Position numbers and translations under genes: made by a program. Positions 1-7,600 of a DNA stretch of 12,277 nucleotides are shown one piece after another. The notes under the pieces are model-generated. The model saw nothing but the letters and a program-made list of their open reading frames with translations, searched no databases and had not been told where the DNA came from. Numbering within the stretch: the first letter of the stretch is position 1; each line of letters starts with the position of its first letter. Source of the stretch: an uncultured Pirellula sp. (GTDB taxonomy: Bacteria; Planctomycetota; Planctomycetia; Pirellulales; Pirellulaceae). The DNA is taken from assembly GCA_903892365.1 (NCBI GenBank), contig CAITIF010000757.1, forward strand, positions 1-12,277, written 5' to 3'.

Positions 1-202
1 AGGGAGGGAGAGGGAGAGGGAGAGAGAGAGGGAGAGGAAGTGAAGGAGGAGAGAGAGAGAGAGGGTGAGGGAGGGAGGGAGGGAAAAGGGAGGGAGAGAG
101 AGAGAGAAAGAGGGAGAGAGAGGCAGAGAGGCAGAAAAGGGGAGGGAGAGGGAGAGGGAGAGGGAGAGGGAGAGGGGGAGGGAGAAGGAGAGGGAGAGGA
201 GG
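1..202 (+). repeat. Homopurine (A/G) microsatellite tract within the channel gene
   Basis: The + strand carries only A and G from 1 to 202, apart from T at 41 and 66 and C at 124 and 132. The left part is irregular GA/GGGA runs. About 139-198 is a regular hexamer of the GGGAGA type that reads as ten in-frame Gly-Glu codon pairs. A six-base unit gains or loses whole codon pairs, so length change would not shift the frame. Long homopurine-homopyrimidine tracts with mirror symmetry can form triplex (H-DNA) structures. They are also prone to polymerase slippage and assembly error. The tract lies exactly at the left window edge. Confidence 0.9.
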
Positions 203-1473
203 CGGCCGAGGCGCAGGAAGAAACGAAGTCGATTGCAGCCCGTCTTGCGGATATTCAAAAGCTGGTAGCTCAAGAGCAAAAGGAATTGGATCTTGCGAGA
301 AAAAAGGTGGACCTTGCCACTGCCGCGCAGCTGGGGCTGTCGCAAGAGCTAGCGACACGACAATCGGAAAACGCTGATGCGCAGGATCTGAATGACTTGC
401 GTTCCGCGATCAGCCAAGCCAGTCAACGCTTGATTCAAGCTCGAACCGAAGTGAGTGAGATCAGCGAACGCCTGAACGACCGTCGGGCCGAACAAAGCAG
501 TTTGCAATCCGAACACATTGTTGCGCTTCATGAGATGGAACGCAAGCGTCAAGAAGCGATTGCGGCGGACGAACATGTCGATTCGCTTCGCAATCCATTC
601 TCGTTGAAGAACATCCTTGAATGGATGATCGAACATGGTCCTCGACTGCTGATGATCGCCGTGGGGATGTTTCTTCTCAATCGCATGGCGTCGTTCTTTG
701 CGTACCGATCGGTCAGGCTGGTAACGTCCAGTTCAGGTCGAGGTTCCAAAGTAGAACGGGAGAACCGTGCGAAGACTCTTGTGGGCGTCTTTCAAAACGC
801 AGCCACGGTAGCCATCTTTATCAGCGGTACCTTGATGATGCTTGAGGAGGCAGGGGCGAACATTACCGTTCTGATGGGCGGGGTTGCGGTGATTGGTTTG
901 GCGGTTGCCTTCGGTGCTCAAAACTTGATCAAGGACTACTTCTACGGCTTCGTCATGCTATTGGAGAATCAATACATGCTGAACGATTCCGTGCGAATCG
1001 GTGGGGTGAGCGGCCAAGTGGAACGAATCACCTTGAGAATGACGGTACTGCGCGATGCGAACGGCGTTGTGCATTTTATCCCCAACGGAACGATCAATAG
1101 CGTCAGCAACGAAACGCATGGCTGGTCCCGGGCCGTCTGCGACATCACCGTCAATCGCCGCGAGAATTTGGAAAGCATCATGAATGCTCTTCGCCAAGTG
1201 GCCCGTGAATTGAAGGGGTCACAACAATTCGGTACGCTGATGATCGACGATCCATCCGAACCTGCGATTGAGACCTTGAATGAGTCGACCGTTCAGATCA
1301 AGATGTCCGTAAAGACTCTTCCAAACCGTCATGGAGCTGTCAAGCAGGAGTGGCTTCGAAGAATCAAGAACATGCTGGATGAGCAGAACCTGGAGGAGCG
1401 GAGCCTCGTGAAGCCGAACCTGGAGCACTCCGGCCTGCATCGCATGCCCCTTCCCCACAAACGCGCTGGTTAG
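1..1473 (+). CDS. MscS-family mechanosensitive ion channel, 5' end open at window edge
   Basis: This encodes an inner-membrane small-conductance mechanosensitive channel that would release solutes on hypo-osmotic shock. The frame is open to base 1, so the gene probably starts outside the window; the first possible start inside it is a GTG at 40. Numbering from that GTG, residues 1-54 are Glu/Gly/Arg/Lys low complexity, including ten Gly-Glu dipeptides at 34-53. Residues about 60-185 are heptad-rich and probably coiled coil. Hydrophobic helices lie near 201-221, 246-268 and 274-305. The last is the pore helix, with the MscS signature GLAVAFGAQNLIKDYFYGF followed by the beta-domain motif HFIPNGTINSVSN. 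The C-terminal alpha/beta domain follows to residue 477. The long coiled-coil N-terminus resembles MscK/YnaI-like enlarged homologues more than minimal MscS. Family assignment is secure. The true N-terminus, and whether the acidic tract is native, are unknown. The stop is TAG at 1471-1473. Confidence 0.9.
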   Translation, partial: REGEGEGEREGEEVKEEREREGEGGREGKGRERERERGRERQRGRKGEGEGEGEGEGEGEGEGEGEEAAEAQEETKSIAARLADIQKLVAQEQKELDLARKKVDLATAAQLGLSQELATRQSENADAQDLNDLRSAISQASQRLIQARTEVSEISERLNDRRAEQSSLQSEHIVALHEMERKRQEAIAADEHVDSLRNPFSLKNILEWMIEHGPRLLMIAVGMFLLNRMASFFAYRSVRLVTSSSGRGSKVERENRAKTLVGVFQNAATVAIFISGTLMMLEEAGANITVLMGGVAVIGLAVAFGAQNLIKDYFYGFVMLLENQYMLNDSVRIGGVSGQVERITLRMTVLRDANGVVHFIPNGTINSVSNETHGWSRAVCDITVNRRENLESIMNALRQVARELKGSQQFGTLMIDDPSEPAIETLNESTVQIKMSVKTLPNRHGAVKQEWLRRIKNMLDEQNLEERSLVKPNLEHSGLHRMPLPHKRAG

Positions 1474-1580
1474 TGAAGCGAATTTTGGCTTACGAAATGA
1501 ACTTTGGCTTACGCGCTAAGCTCCCGAAAGCGATCGCCACTTGGGGCCCTTCACTCGAAAGCAAAAAGGCACTTTTCGCA

Positions 1581-2060
1581 ATGACACCAACGTACTACAC
1601 GCAACTCGACAGTCCCGTTGGGACCTTGCTTTTGACTCTTGAAAACGAGCATTTGACGAACATTTGTATGTTCAATCAAAAGCGAACGATCAAGGTTCAA
1701 ACCGATTGGGTTGAAAGCGATCGACATTTTCGAGCGATTGCTCGGCAGCTCGAGGAATACTTTCGAGGCAAACGACGGGCATTTGACATTCCCATGCGTC
1801 CCCAAGGTACCGATTTTCAAATGTCGGTTTGGCAGGAGCTTTTGAAGATACCCTATGGCGAGACAGCCACCTATGGTGACATTGCGAAACGCATCGACAA
1901 CCCCAAGGCCGTTCGTGCCGTTGGATTAGCAAACGGCCGAAACCCCTTGCCCATTGTCATACCGTGCCATCGCGTCATCGGAGCGAACAGGCAGCTAACA
2001 GGCTTCGGCGGTGGGCTAGAAAACAAAGCCCTTTTGCTGAAGATCGAGGAGTCAGTGTGA
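1581..2060 (+). CDS. ogt: Methylated-DNA-[protein]-cysteine S-methyltransferase (Ogt/AGT)
   Basis: This is a suicide repair protein that moves the alkyl group from O6-alkylguanine (and O4-alkylthymine) in DNA to its own cysteine. I chose the ATG at 1581, giving 159 residues, because MTPTYYTQLDSPVGTLLL is the normal N-terminus of the family; the frame runs back to a GTG at 1473, but that extension resembles nothing. Visible parts are an N-terminal ribonuclease-H-like domain (about 1-75) and a winged-helix DNA-binding domain (about 78-157). The latter holds PYGETATYGDIA, the Arg finger in KAVRAVGLANGRNP (R112) and the active site IPCHRVIG with acceptor C129. TGFGGGLENK follows as expected. No Ada-type metal-binding N-domain is present, so this is the Ogt form, not Ada. 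It ends in a 4-nt overlap with the next gene. No clear Shine-Dalgarno precedes 1581. Confidence 0.93.
   Translation: MTPTYYTQLDSPVGTLLLTLENEHLTNICMFNQKRTIKVQTDWVESDRHFRAIARQLEEYFRGKRRAFDIPMRPQGTDFQMSVWQELLKIPYGETATYGDIAKRIDNPKAVRAVGLANGRNPLPIVIPCHRVIGANRQLTGFGGGLENKALLLKIEESV
2046..2051 (+). promoter_or_regulatory. Ribosome binding site GAGGAG that fixes the GTG start at 2057
   Basis: GAGGAG ends 5 nt before the GTG at 2057 and lies inside the last codons of ogt. It is the best Shine-Dalgarno match I noted in the window. It supports starting the phosphodiesterase at 2057 rather than at upstream in-frame codons that would overlap ogt by about 100 nt, and suggests translational coupling between the two genes. 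Confidence 0.7.
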
Positions 2061-3928
2061 TCAGTAATCCAAGGACCAAGAACAGCCTGCTCGGCTCGAT
2101 AGCTACCACCAGCAGCGGATGCTGGAAGAGCATGATAGTGACCGAATTGGCATACAAGCTTCTCGCGATGGTCGTTTTAACACCGTTGCTGACGATCTTG
2201 TTGCAAGGGTTACTGATGGTGCGTGGCAACCCAGTTTTATCCGACGTGGATATTGCTTGGTTCTTCATCGGTCCACTTGGCTGGCTTTGTGCGATTGTGA
2301 TAGGTGCCGTTTGGTTAGGAATCCTAGCCTTGGAGCAAGCGTCGTTGCTTGCGATCCTTGCAGCAAATTCCCAGGGAAAGCAACTGAGTGCGTTGGGTGC
2401 GCTGCAATACGCGCTGACCTATACCGTATCCGTCGTTCGAGTGGCGGGCCGATTGACTGCGGCTTCCTTGTTGGTCGCTGCGCCGTTTCTGTTGACGGCA
2501 GGTTCGGTCTACCTTTTTGCTCTTAACGAGTATGACATCAATTACTATCTCGACGAACGGCCATTGATTTTTCGAGTCGCTGTAGGCTTGGCGATTATTC
2601 TTGGGGCGGGACTGTTGTCGATTTTGCTGCGACTTTATTCGGGTTGGTTTCTCGCGTTGCCCTTGGTGTTGTTTGATCGTGTCCCGACGTCGGTGGCATT
2701 GCCGAAGAGTCGACAGATGATCGCGGGGAAGCGTCTTCTTGTTTTGCGATGGTTGGTCGCTTGGTTGTTGGTTGGAATCCTTGCTAACGCCATCGCAACA
2801 TTTTTCTTAGGGATGGCAGGGCGTTGGCTTATTCCGAGCACCCTTGGGTCCCTTGCCTTATTGGCAGGACGAGTTGGATTGATGCTGGTAGCGCTTTCTG
2901 TTGTCAGCCTGGTTCTTAATATGATTGGCTCGCTTGGCTTCGCGCTGTTGATGTTTCATGCGTATCAGAAACTGAATCCAGATGCCGAAAAATCGCTTGC
3001 GAGTGTTCCGCTACTGAACCATCGACACCCCTTTCCGAAGCCGACTTTAAATCGCCACAGGGCGATAGCAATTTGTTTGATAGGATTGCTTGCCGCAGCT
3101 TGGATTGGTGCGAGCGCGATCAGCCGTTTGCAATGGAAAGAGGACGTGAAGATCATGGCGCATCGCGGGGCTTCCAAAGCGGCCCCAGAAAACAGCCTGG
3201 CTGCGGTTCGCGTCGCTATAGAGGCCGGCAGCGACTGGGTCGAGATTGACGTTCAAGAGACTGCCGATGGCGAAGTGGTTGTCATCCACGACAGCGACTT
3301 GATGAAGTTGGCCCGAAACAAAACTAAAGTTTGGGACGCTCGATTGTCTGATCTGCAGAACATTGATATCGGTAATTCCTTCGGCCCATCGTTCCAGAAC
3401 GAACGTGTTCCAACACTTTCCGAAGTACTGAAGCTGTGCCAAGGCAAGACTGGGGTTCTGATCGAGCTGAAGTACTACGGCCACGATCAACAACTGGAAC
3501 AACGGGTAGTGGATATTGTGGAAAAACACGGGATGTCGAATGAGATCATGGTGATGTCGCTGAAACCAGACGGAGTCCGGAAAATGAAGCGTCTACGTCC
3601 GACTTGGAAATGCGGTGTACTACTTTCCGTCTCGGTGGGGAACATTCAAAAGATCGAAGCCGATTTTTTAGCCGTCAATGCTCGGTTTGCAACGCGAAGC
3701 CTGATCAACAAGCTGCATCAGGCAGGCAAGGAGATTTATGTTTGGACAGTAGACGATCCGGTAAGCATGTCGTTGCTCATGAATCGCGGGGTTGATGGCT
3801 TGATCACCAATCGCCCAGAGGTCGCTAAGGATGTGCTGAAGCAACGTTCCAACATGAGCAGCACCGATCGATTGCTAACAGAAATTGCAGGCTTGCTTGG
3901 GAAGCCGCCCACCTATGAAGAGCAATAG
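2057..3928 (+). CDS. Membrane-anchored glycerophosphodiester phosphodiesterase (membrane domain + GDPD)
   Basis: The predicted activity is hydrolysis of glycerophosphodiesters to glycerol-3-phosphate and an alcohol, in phospholipid turnover or remodelling at the membrane. The GTG start at 2057 gives 623 residues. The first ~355 residues hold multiple hydrophobic helices and match the architecture of the GDPD membrane domain (PF10110 type). A last helix (AIAICLIGLLAAAWIGASAI) leads into the catalytic TIM barrel from about residue 366 to 600. Catalytic residues seen are the MAHRGASKAAPENS motif (H369, R370), the metal-binding acidic pair in VEIDVQ (E396, D398) and the general acid/base in VVVIHDSD (H411). 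Later barrel strands include GVLIELKYY, IYVWTVDD and GVDGLITNRPE, all as in active members. The substrate head group cannot be told. Its start codon overlaps the ogt stop (GTGA). Repair and lipid turnover have no obvious link, so the overlap may only reflect compaction. Confidence 0.92.
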   Translation: MISNPRTKNSLLGSIATTSSGCWKSMIVTELAYKLLAMVVLTPLLTILLQGLLMVRGNPVLSDVDIAWFFIGPLGWLCAIVIGAVWLGILALEQASLLAILAANSQGKQLSALGALQYALTYTVSVVRVAGRLTAASLLVAAPFLLTAGSVYLFALNEYDINYYLDERPLIFRVAVGLAIILGAGLLSILLRLYSGWFLALPLVLFDRVPTSVALPKSRQMIAGKRLLVLRWLVAWLLVGILANAIATFFLGMAGRWLIPSTLGSLALLAGRVGLMLVALSVVSLVLNMIGSLGFALLMFHAYQKLNPDAEKSLASVPLLNHRHPFPKPTLNRHRAIAICLIGLLAAAWIGASAISRLQWKEDVKIMAHRGASKAAPENSLAAVRVAIEAGSDWVEIDVQETADGEVVVIHDSDLMKLARNKTKVWDARLSDLQNIDIGNSFGPSFQNERVPTLSEVLKLCQGKTGVLIELKYYGHDQQLEQRVVDIVEKHGMSNEIMVMSLKPDGVRKMKRLRPTWKCGVLLSVSVGNIQKIEADFLAVNARFATRSLINKLHQAGKEIYVWTVDDPVSMSLLMNRGVDGLITNRPEVAKDVLKQRSNMSSTDRLLTEIAGLLGKPPTYEEQ

Positions 3929-4162
3929 TTCGAGTGCGTTTCGCGACAAGAAGCTACCGAGTTCGGTGGACCAAACGGTATTTATAATGAGTCTAACAAC
4001 TGGGCATGACTAGCATGACACTGCTAATTTTTCTCGCAAAAATGCGGACCTTCTTTTGTAAACCTTTTTTGGTAAGGACTACAACAAGTCTTGATCGCGC
4101 GACAATAGGATTTGAATTTGGCGTTTACTGAATCTGGCAAAAGATTCACGACAACCCGTTGA

Positions 4163-5090
4163 GATGGATTAAGAGCAGTACCTGCCGAATCCTTCTATCC
4201 TCAGTCCAATGCTTCGCGAGACAACGACCAAGCATTCCTTGATTTTCTTGACGGAACGATCGTACTGCCCCGGTGGTCGCCAAAAGCGATTCAATCCTTT
4301 TTTGGCGATGGTATCTGGTCGTGGGAACGAGCGAGCGATTTTGTAGGAGTTGATTGCGAAGAGCTTTTAAGGATATCCGAACGCGAGTGCCTTGCTGTCT
4401 CGATGCTAATGTTGCCCAAACGCAGGTGATTTTGTATGTGCTGTTCGATCGCAAGTCCGACGCGACTTTCGATTTCAAGCGTATTCTGCGATTCGCAAAG
4501 CTTGCGTGATTGATGTAACGGTTGGTCAAAACGAATCACGGTTACGACTTTGAATTTGGCGGAGCGACATCGGTCCTCCATACAACGCATCGGTATGGAA
4601 CCGCGATGGCTCGATTTCTTCCCGGCTTACTTTCATGTCAAGGCTGGTCCATGATTGCCATGCTTCGCGCCCGCGGATTCCGGCCCCCGATCCAATTCTG
4701 GCTAGACGATCCGTTCGGCCTAGCGAGCGGCATCCTGAGAACTAGGAGTTTGATTCTAGCATTAGAAAAAAAGTTCTTCGAAGAATGGCGTTGCGAGATT
4801 CTGGAAGGTTGGCGACTTGAGCCAGAAACAGGGATTCTCCATTACCCCCAAACTGCGTTCTTTCCAGACTTTGCTTTAGTGTATGAAAGCGGATCACGAG
4901 TCATGCTGGAGATCGTGGGTTTTGGGACCTCTGAATATCTCCGCGAGAAAGCGAGGGAGCTCGAACAGTTTCTTCGTGACCAACCCATTCTCTTGGCGAT
5001 CTCGAAACCGTTGAAGGACAGCCAGAGGGTCCCGCCGACTTTTTGAAATCGGCTTCACTTCTCGAACCGGATAATCGGCACGGAAAATAG
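4163..5090 (+). pseudogene. Decayed DUF790 (Bax1-like) nuclease gene
   Basis: Full-length DUF790/Bax1 proteins are PD-(D/E)XK-type nucleases of about 400 or more residues, usually encoded beside an XPB/Rad25 helicase. The C-terminal part survives in one frame (TTG 4522 to TGA 5046). It has the TTHRYGTAMARFLPGLLSC block, then FFPDFALVYESG and VMLEIVGFGTSEYLREK, where the family normally has GFWTPEYL. Upstream, family-like text continues in the same frame from 4408 (NVAQTQVILY, DFKRILRFAKLA) but is broken by TGA 4507-4509 and TAA 4516-4518. Both stops could be C-to-T changes from Arg and Gln codons. Further up, KSF*GYPNASALLSRC sits in another frame with TAA at 4368-4370. Before that, an open stretch (4163-4426, third frame) holds WSWERASDFVGVDC. 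Near 5030 a further shift would restore a family-like tail ending at 5090. I find no N-terminal third and no neighbouring helicase. The intact 174-codon piece could be annotated as a short protein, but its family context argues for a relic. Alignment is from memory of the family. Confidence 0.72.
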
Positions 5091-5281
5091 AATTGCTACG
5101 GTCGATACAAAGCGTTGATGAATGGTTCGCGTAGCCATTGGATCCAATATCAAATCAAGAAAATTGACTTCAATTCTCCAGATTGCTTGAAACTGCTCCG
5201 ATAACTTTTCCTGTTAGACAATGGAGTGAGGATCGCAAAGTTAGATTCGATCTAGCCAAGATGATTTATATTGAACCGCTG

Positions 5282-5332
5282 GCGCAAGCCGCGTATAGGA
5301 TTTCCGGAAAAAAGGTGCGTCGCGGCTAGCGC
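5282..5332. repeat. Intergenic inverted repeat / stem-loop, REP-like
   Basis: Arms GCGCAAGCCGCG (5282-5293) and CGCGGCTAGCGC (5321-5332) are complementary at 11 of 12 positions, with a 27-nt loop. The loop contains the perfect palindrome TTTCCGGAAA (5301-5310). A related half-site, CCGCTGGCAAGCG, lies at about 5366-5378, echoing CCGCTGGCGCAAGC at the left arm. The element lies in the 294-bp gap between the nuclease relic and the kinase gene. No T-run follows, so it is not a standard intrinsic terminator. It may be a dispersed palindromic repeat or an mRNA structure ahead of the kinase. I see no convincing -35/-10 promoter pair in the gap. Confidence 0.55.
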
Positions 5333-5384
5333 TCTCGACTCAGGTTGCCCCCTATGAATAATAGCCGCTGGCAAGCGCATCCGA

Positions 5385-7256
5385 ATGCAGAAGGTAAGCA
5401 TGTCCGAAATAGGCTCAAAGAATCTCAGAAGCCTGACCGTGGGAAATCAAGGGAATTTCCATGAAGACATAATAGGGCTTTTTCATAATCCGATCGCTAA
5501 GATCCAACCCGAAATCTTGAGGGAAGTCGAGTTCGATTCAGCGTGCGACCTGCGCGATGCCGTTTCGATGGTGCGATTGGCCAGCAAGAGCCAGAGTCCC
5601 TATCGGGTTTGTTTTGTTGATGGGTCTTCATGCCATGATAAAGGGACCCAAATACTAGGGTGGGAAGCAACGGAATTATTGACGCGATTGTGGGCCGCGG
5701 ATCCGGACCTTCAAGTCGTCTTTTGCTCGGAACCGAACGACTCTTGGTGGGGTAGGCTACAAAGCCTTTTGAACTTCTCCGAAAAATTGATTCTGGTCCT
5801 GAAGCCTTTATCAGGCCCGCAAGTTCAACAAATTTCTCTCTCATTGATTCAGAAGCGCAACCTGATCGATCAAACCGTGCGGCAAAAGATGGAGGTGGAC
5901 GAACTTTTAGAACAACAAACTGCCTCCATGGGTGATGCAGCGCGCGCTCTGTTTAACTCCAAACAGTCCCTGGAAAAACAGACTCGAGAATTAGTTGCAG
6001 CCAGAGAGAAAGCAGACTCAGCCAATCGATTGAAATCTCAGTTTCTGGCCAACATGAGCCATGAGCTTCGAACGCCACTTACTGCGATCCTTGGCTACAC
6101 CGGACTGCTTGCAGACGAACGTTCACTCGACCATGAAAAGAGGCTAGACTTCATACAAACCATCCAACGAAATGGAAACCATTTACTAGAACTGATCAAC
6201 GACATCCTTGATTTGTCCAAGATCGAAGCGGATCGAGTGGTGGTTGAGAACATACGCTATTCGACCATTCGAATCTTGGAAGACGTTATTGAACTGATGC
6301 GGGTTCGAGCGGAATCCAAAGGCATCTCCTTAATTTTGGATGATACGACAGTCGTACCGGAGTTTATTCTGACGGACCCAACACGTGTTCGCCAAACGTT
6401 ATTGAATCTTATTGGGAATGCCATTAAGTTTACGGAGTTTGGCTCCGTCACTCTGCGGGTCGAATTGGATCCTGCGATTGCGAACGTTCTGCGATTTGAC
6501 GTTTTGGATACCGGTCTTGGAATGACACCAAGGCAGATCGCAAATCTCTTCACGCCCTTCACCCAAGCAGACGAATCCACCACGCGTAAATTCGGCGGAA
6601 CCGGCTTAGGATTAACCATCAGTCGACGATTAGCAGTGATCCTTGGGGGGGACGTGGTGGTGATTCGTTCGGAGCCTGGAATTGGAACGCACTTTCGTTT
6701 TACGCTGACTGCAGGTGATCTGGAAGGCGTGCATCTTGTTCCGCTCAAAAAAGTTGACCGCTCACCACTGAAGATAGCTTCGTTAGCCCAGAGCAATCCC
6801 CCATCAACCAACAACCGTCTTGAAATCCAAGGAATGCGAGTGCTACTTGCCGAAGACGGGCAAGACAACCAGCGACTCATTACATTCCATTTGAAAAAAG
6901 CCGGGGCGATCGTCGAGGTCGTGGAAAACGGTCGTCTTGCCGTCGAGGCAATCGAAAACCGTCGCGATCAATTCGACGTCGTCTTGATGGATATGCAAAT
7001 GCCGGAATTAGACGGCTATTCGGCCGCACAATACTTAAGACAACAAGGCTATCTTTTGCCGATCATTGCCTTGACTGCTCATGCGATGGAAGGTGATCGT
7101 GAAAAATGTATATCTTCAGGTTGCACCGACTACACCACCAAACCCATCAACAAATCAGAGCTTATTGGATTGATTCGTCTTTACGGAAATGCGACGAAAG
7201 GGCAGGCCGTTTCAAAGCCTGTCTTCGCTGAATGCCCCACGAGCATTTTCGTTTAG
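5385..7256 (+). CDS. Soluble hybrid histidine kinase: pseudo-receiver, HisKA, HATPase, receiver
   Basis: This is a cytoplasmic sensor kinase with no membrane helices; 623 residues are counted from the ATG at 5385. The in-frame ATG at 5400 has a better ribosome site (GAAGG, 5-nt spacer) and may be the real start. Residues about 14-160 fold-match a receiver: LTVGNQGNFHED sits where LVVDDN... is expected, so the acidic pair is Gly20-Asn21. YRVCFVDGS keeps Asp79, and LVLKPL keeps Lys140. A probable coiled coil (165-215) follows. HisKA has the H-box FLANMSHELRTPLTAILGY with H226. The ATPase domain has the N-box LLNLIGNAIKFT (N341/N345), G1 DTGLGM (375-380), F-box LFTPF and G2 GGTGLGL (404-410). 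The C-terminal receiver (484-600) is complete: E490/D491, D536, T564, K586. Phosphate should pass H226 to D536 and then to an Hpt protein, as encoded next. The input signal is unknown. Confidence 0.93.
   Translation: MQKVSMSEIGSKNLRSLTVGNQGNFHEDIIGLFHNPIAKIQPEILREVEFDSACDLRDAVSMVRLASKSQSPYRVCFVDGSSCHDKGTQILGWEATELLTRLWAADPDLQVVFCSEPNDSWWGRLQSLLNFSEKLILVLKPLSGPQVQQISLSLIQKRNLIDQTVRQKMEVDELLEQQTASMGDAARALFNSKQSLEKQTRELVAAREKADSANRLKSQFLANMSHELRTPLTAILGYTGLLADERSLDHEKRLDFIQTIQRNGNHLLELINDILDLSKIEADRVVVENIRYSTIRILEDVIELMRVRAESKGISLILDDTTVVPEFILTDPTRVRQTLLNLIGNAIKFTEFGSVTLRVELDPAIANVLRFDVLDTGLGMTPRQIANLFTPFTQADESTTRKFGGTGLGLTISRRLAVILGGDVVVIRSEPGIGTHFRFTLTAGDLEGVHLVPLKKVDRSPLKIASLAQSNPPSTNNRLEIQGMRVLLAEDGQDNQRLITFHLKKAGAIVEVVENGRLAVEAIENRRDQFDVVLMDMQMPELDGYSAAQYLRQQGYLLPIIALTAHAMEGDREKCISSGCTDYTTKPINKSELIGLIRLYGNATKGQAVSKPVFAECPTSIFV
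5390..5394 (+). promoter_or_regulatory. Possible ribosome binding site for the kinase start at 5400
   Basis: GAAGG lies 5 nt before the ATG at 5400 and inside the frame that also opens with ATG at 5385. It favours the downstream start, which would shorten the kinase by five residues and leave every domain intact. Confidence 0.4.
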
Positions 7257-7300
7257 TGTTCCGAAGATTCGCCCGTAAAAGCACCACTTTAAGAGACCTC

Positions 7301-7600
7301 TCACTGATCACTCACCAATTTCACCCTACCCAACATGCGTTTGTAAAGGTTCAGCCCGCGATCCAGTGACTTGGGATGGGCGTTCGCTTCTTTAGGTCGA
7401 TCGACCGCGTCCTTCCTTCCCTGGCTGGCAAGGTAAGACAGATTGGGGTGTTGCTCCAAGTAGCACATTGTTCCGAACGTATGGATTGTGACGACTAGTA
7501 CGGTTAGGATAGCAAATTCTGAAGGATGGAAGAGAGCCTTCCAGGGGTGATGCCGGTTTGCATTGTTCGTTTTTCCTAATCTCTTTGAAGTACATGACAA
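7301..7600 (-). CDS. Possible small antisense ORF or gene remnant in the kinase-Hpt gap
   Basis: The 337-bp gap 7257-7593 has no + strand gene. On the - strand a 99-codon frame runs from a TTG at 7600 to a TGA at 7301-7303; an ATG at 7468 would give about 55 residues. The upstream half contains a hydrophobic stretch (FAILTVLVVTIHTFGTM). The downstream half has protein-like, charged composition (ASQGRKDAVDRPKEANAHPK, SLDRGLNLYKRMLG). I do not recognise the family. The TTG would overlap the 5' end of the Hpt gene on the other strand. It could be a real small protein, the 3' remnant of an older gene, or chance. No promoter or terminator is clear on either strand here. Confidence 0.25.
   Translation of the reverse strand: MSCTSKRLGKTNNANRHHPWKALFHPSEFAILTVLVVTIHTFGTMCYLEQHPNLSYLASQGRKDAVDRPKEANAHPKSLDRGLNLYKRMLGRVKLVSDQ

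Noticed and set aside
139..198. Hexamer tract as an on/off phase-variation switch or CRISPR-like array
   Set aside because: The unit is six bases and in frame, so slippage cannot shift the reading frame, and there are no unique spacers between units.
4004..4019. Direct repeat GCATGAC-TA-GCATGAC as a possible operator
   Set aside because: It is short, lies downstream of the phosphodiesterase stop, and no start codon or promoter elements sit close by.
4146..4529. Minus-strand 127-codon frame that at first looked like a transposase fragment
   Set aside because: It lies antisense to the nuclease pseudogene, whose + strand family motifs explain the region better; no transposase motif or terminal inverted repeats were found.
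4111..4561. 13-base direct repeat TTTGAATTTGGCG at 4111 and 4549
   Set aside because: About one chance 13-base match is expected in a window of this size, and the flanks do not extend the similarity.
5164..5222. TTGACT and TTGAAA hexamers as -35 boxes for a kinase promoter
   Set aside because: No acceptable -10 box lies 16-18 nt downstream of either hexamer.
6257..6880. Minus-strand 207-codon frame
   Set aside because: It is antisense to the HATPase and receiver part of the kinase, and its Arg/Ser/Thr-rich text shows no domain, so it is a coding shadow.
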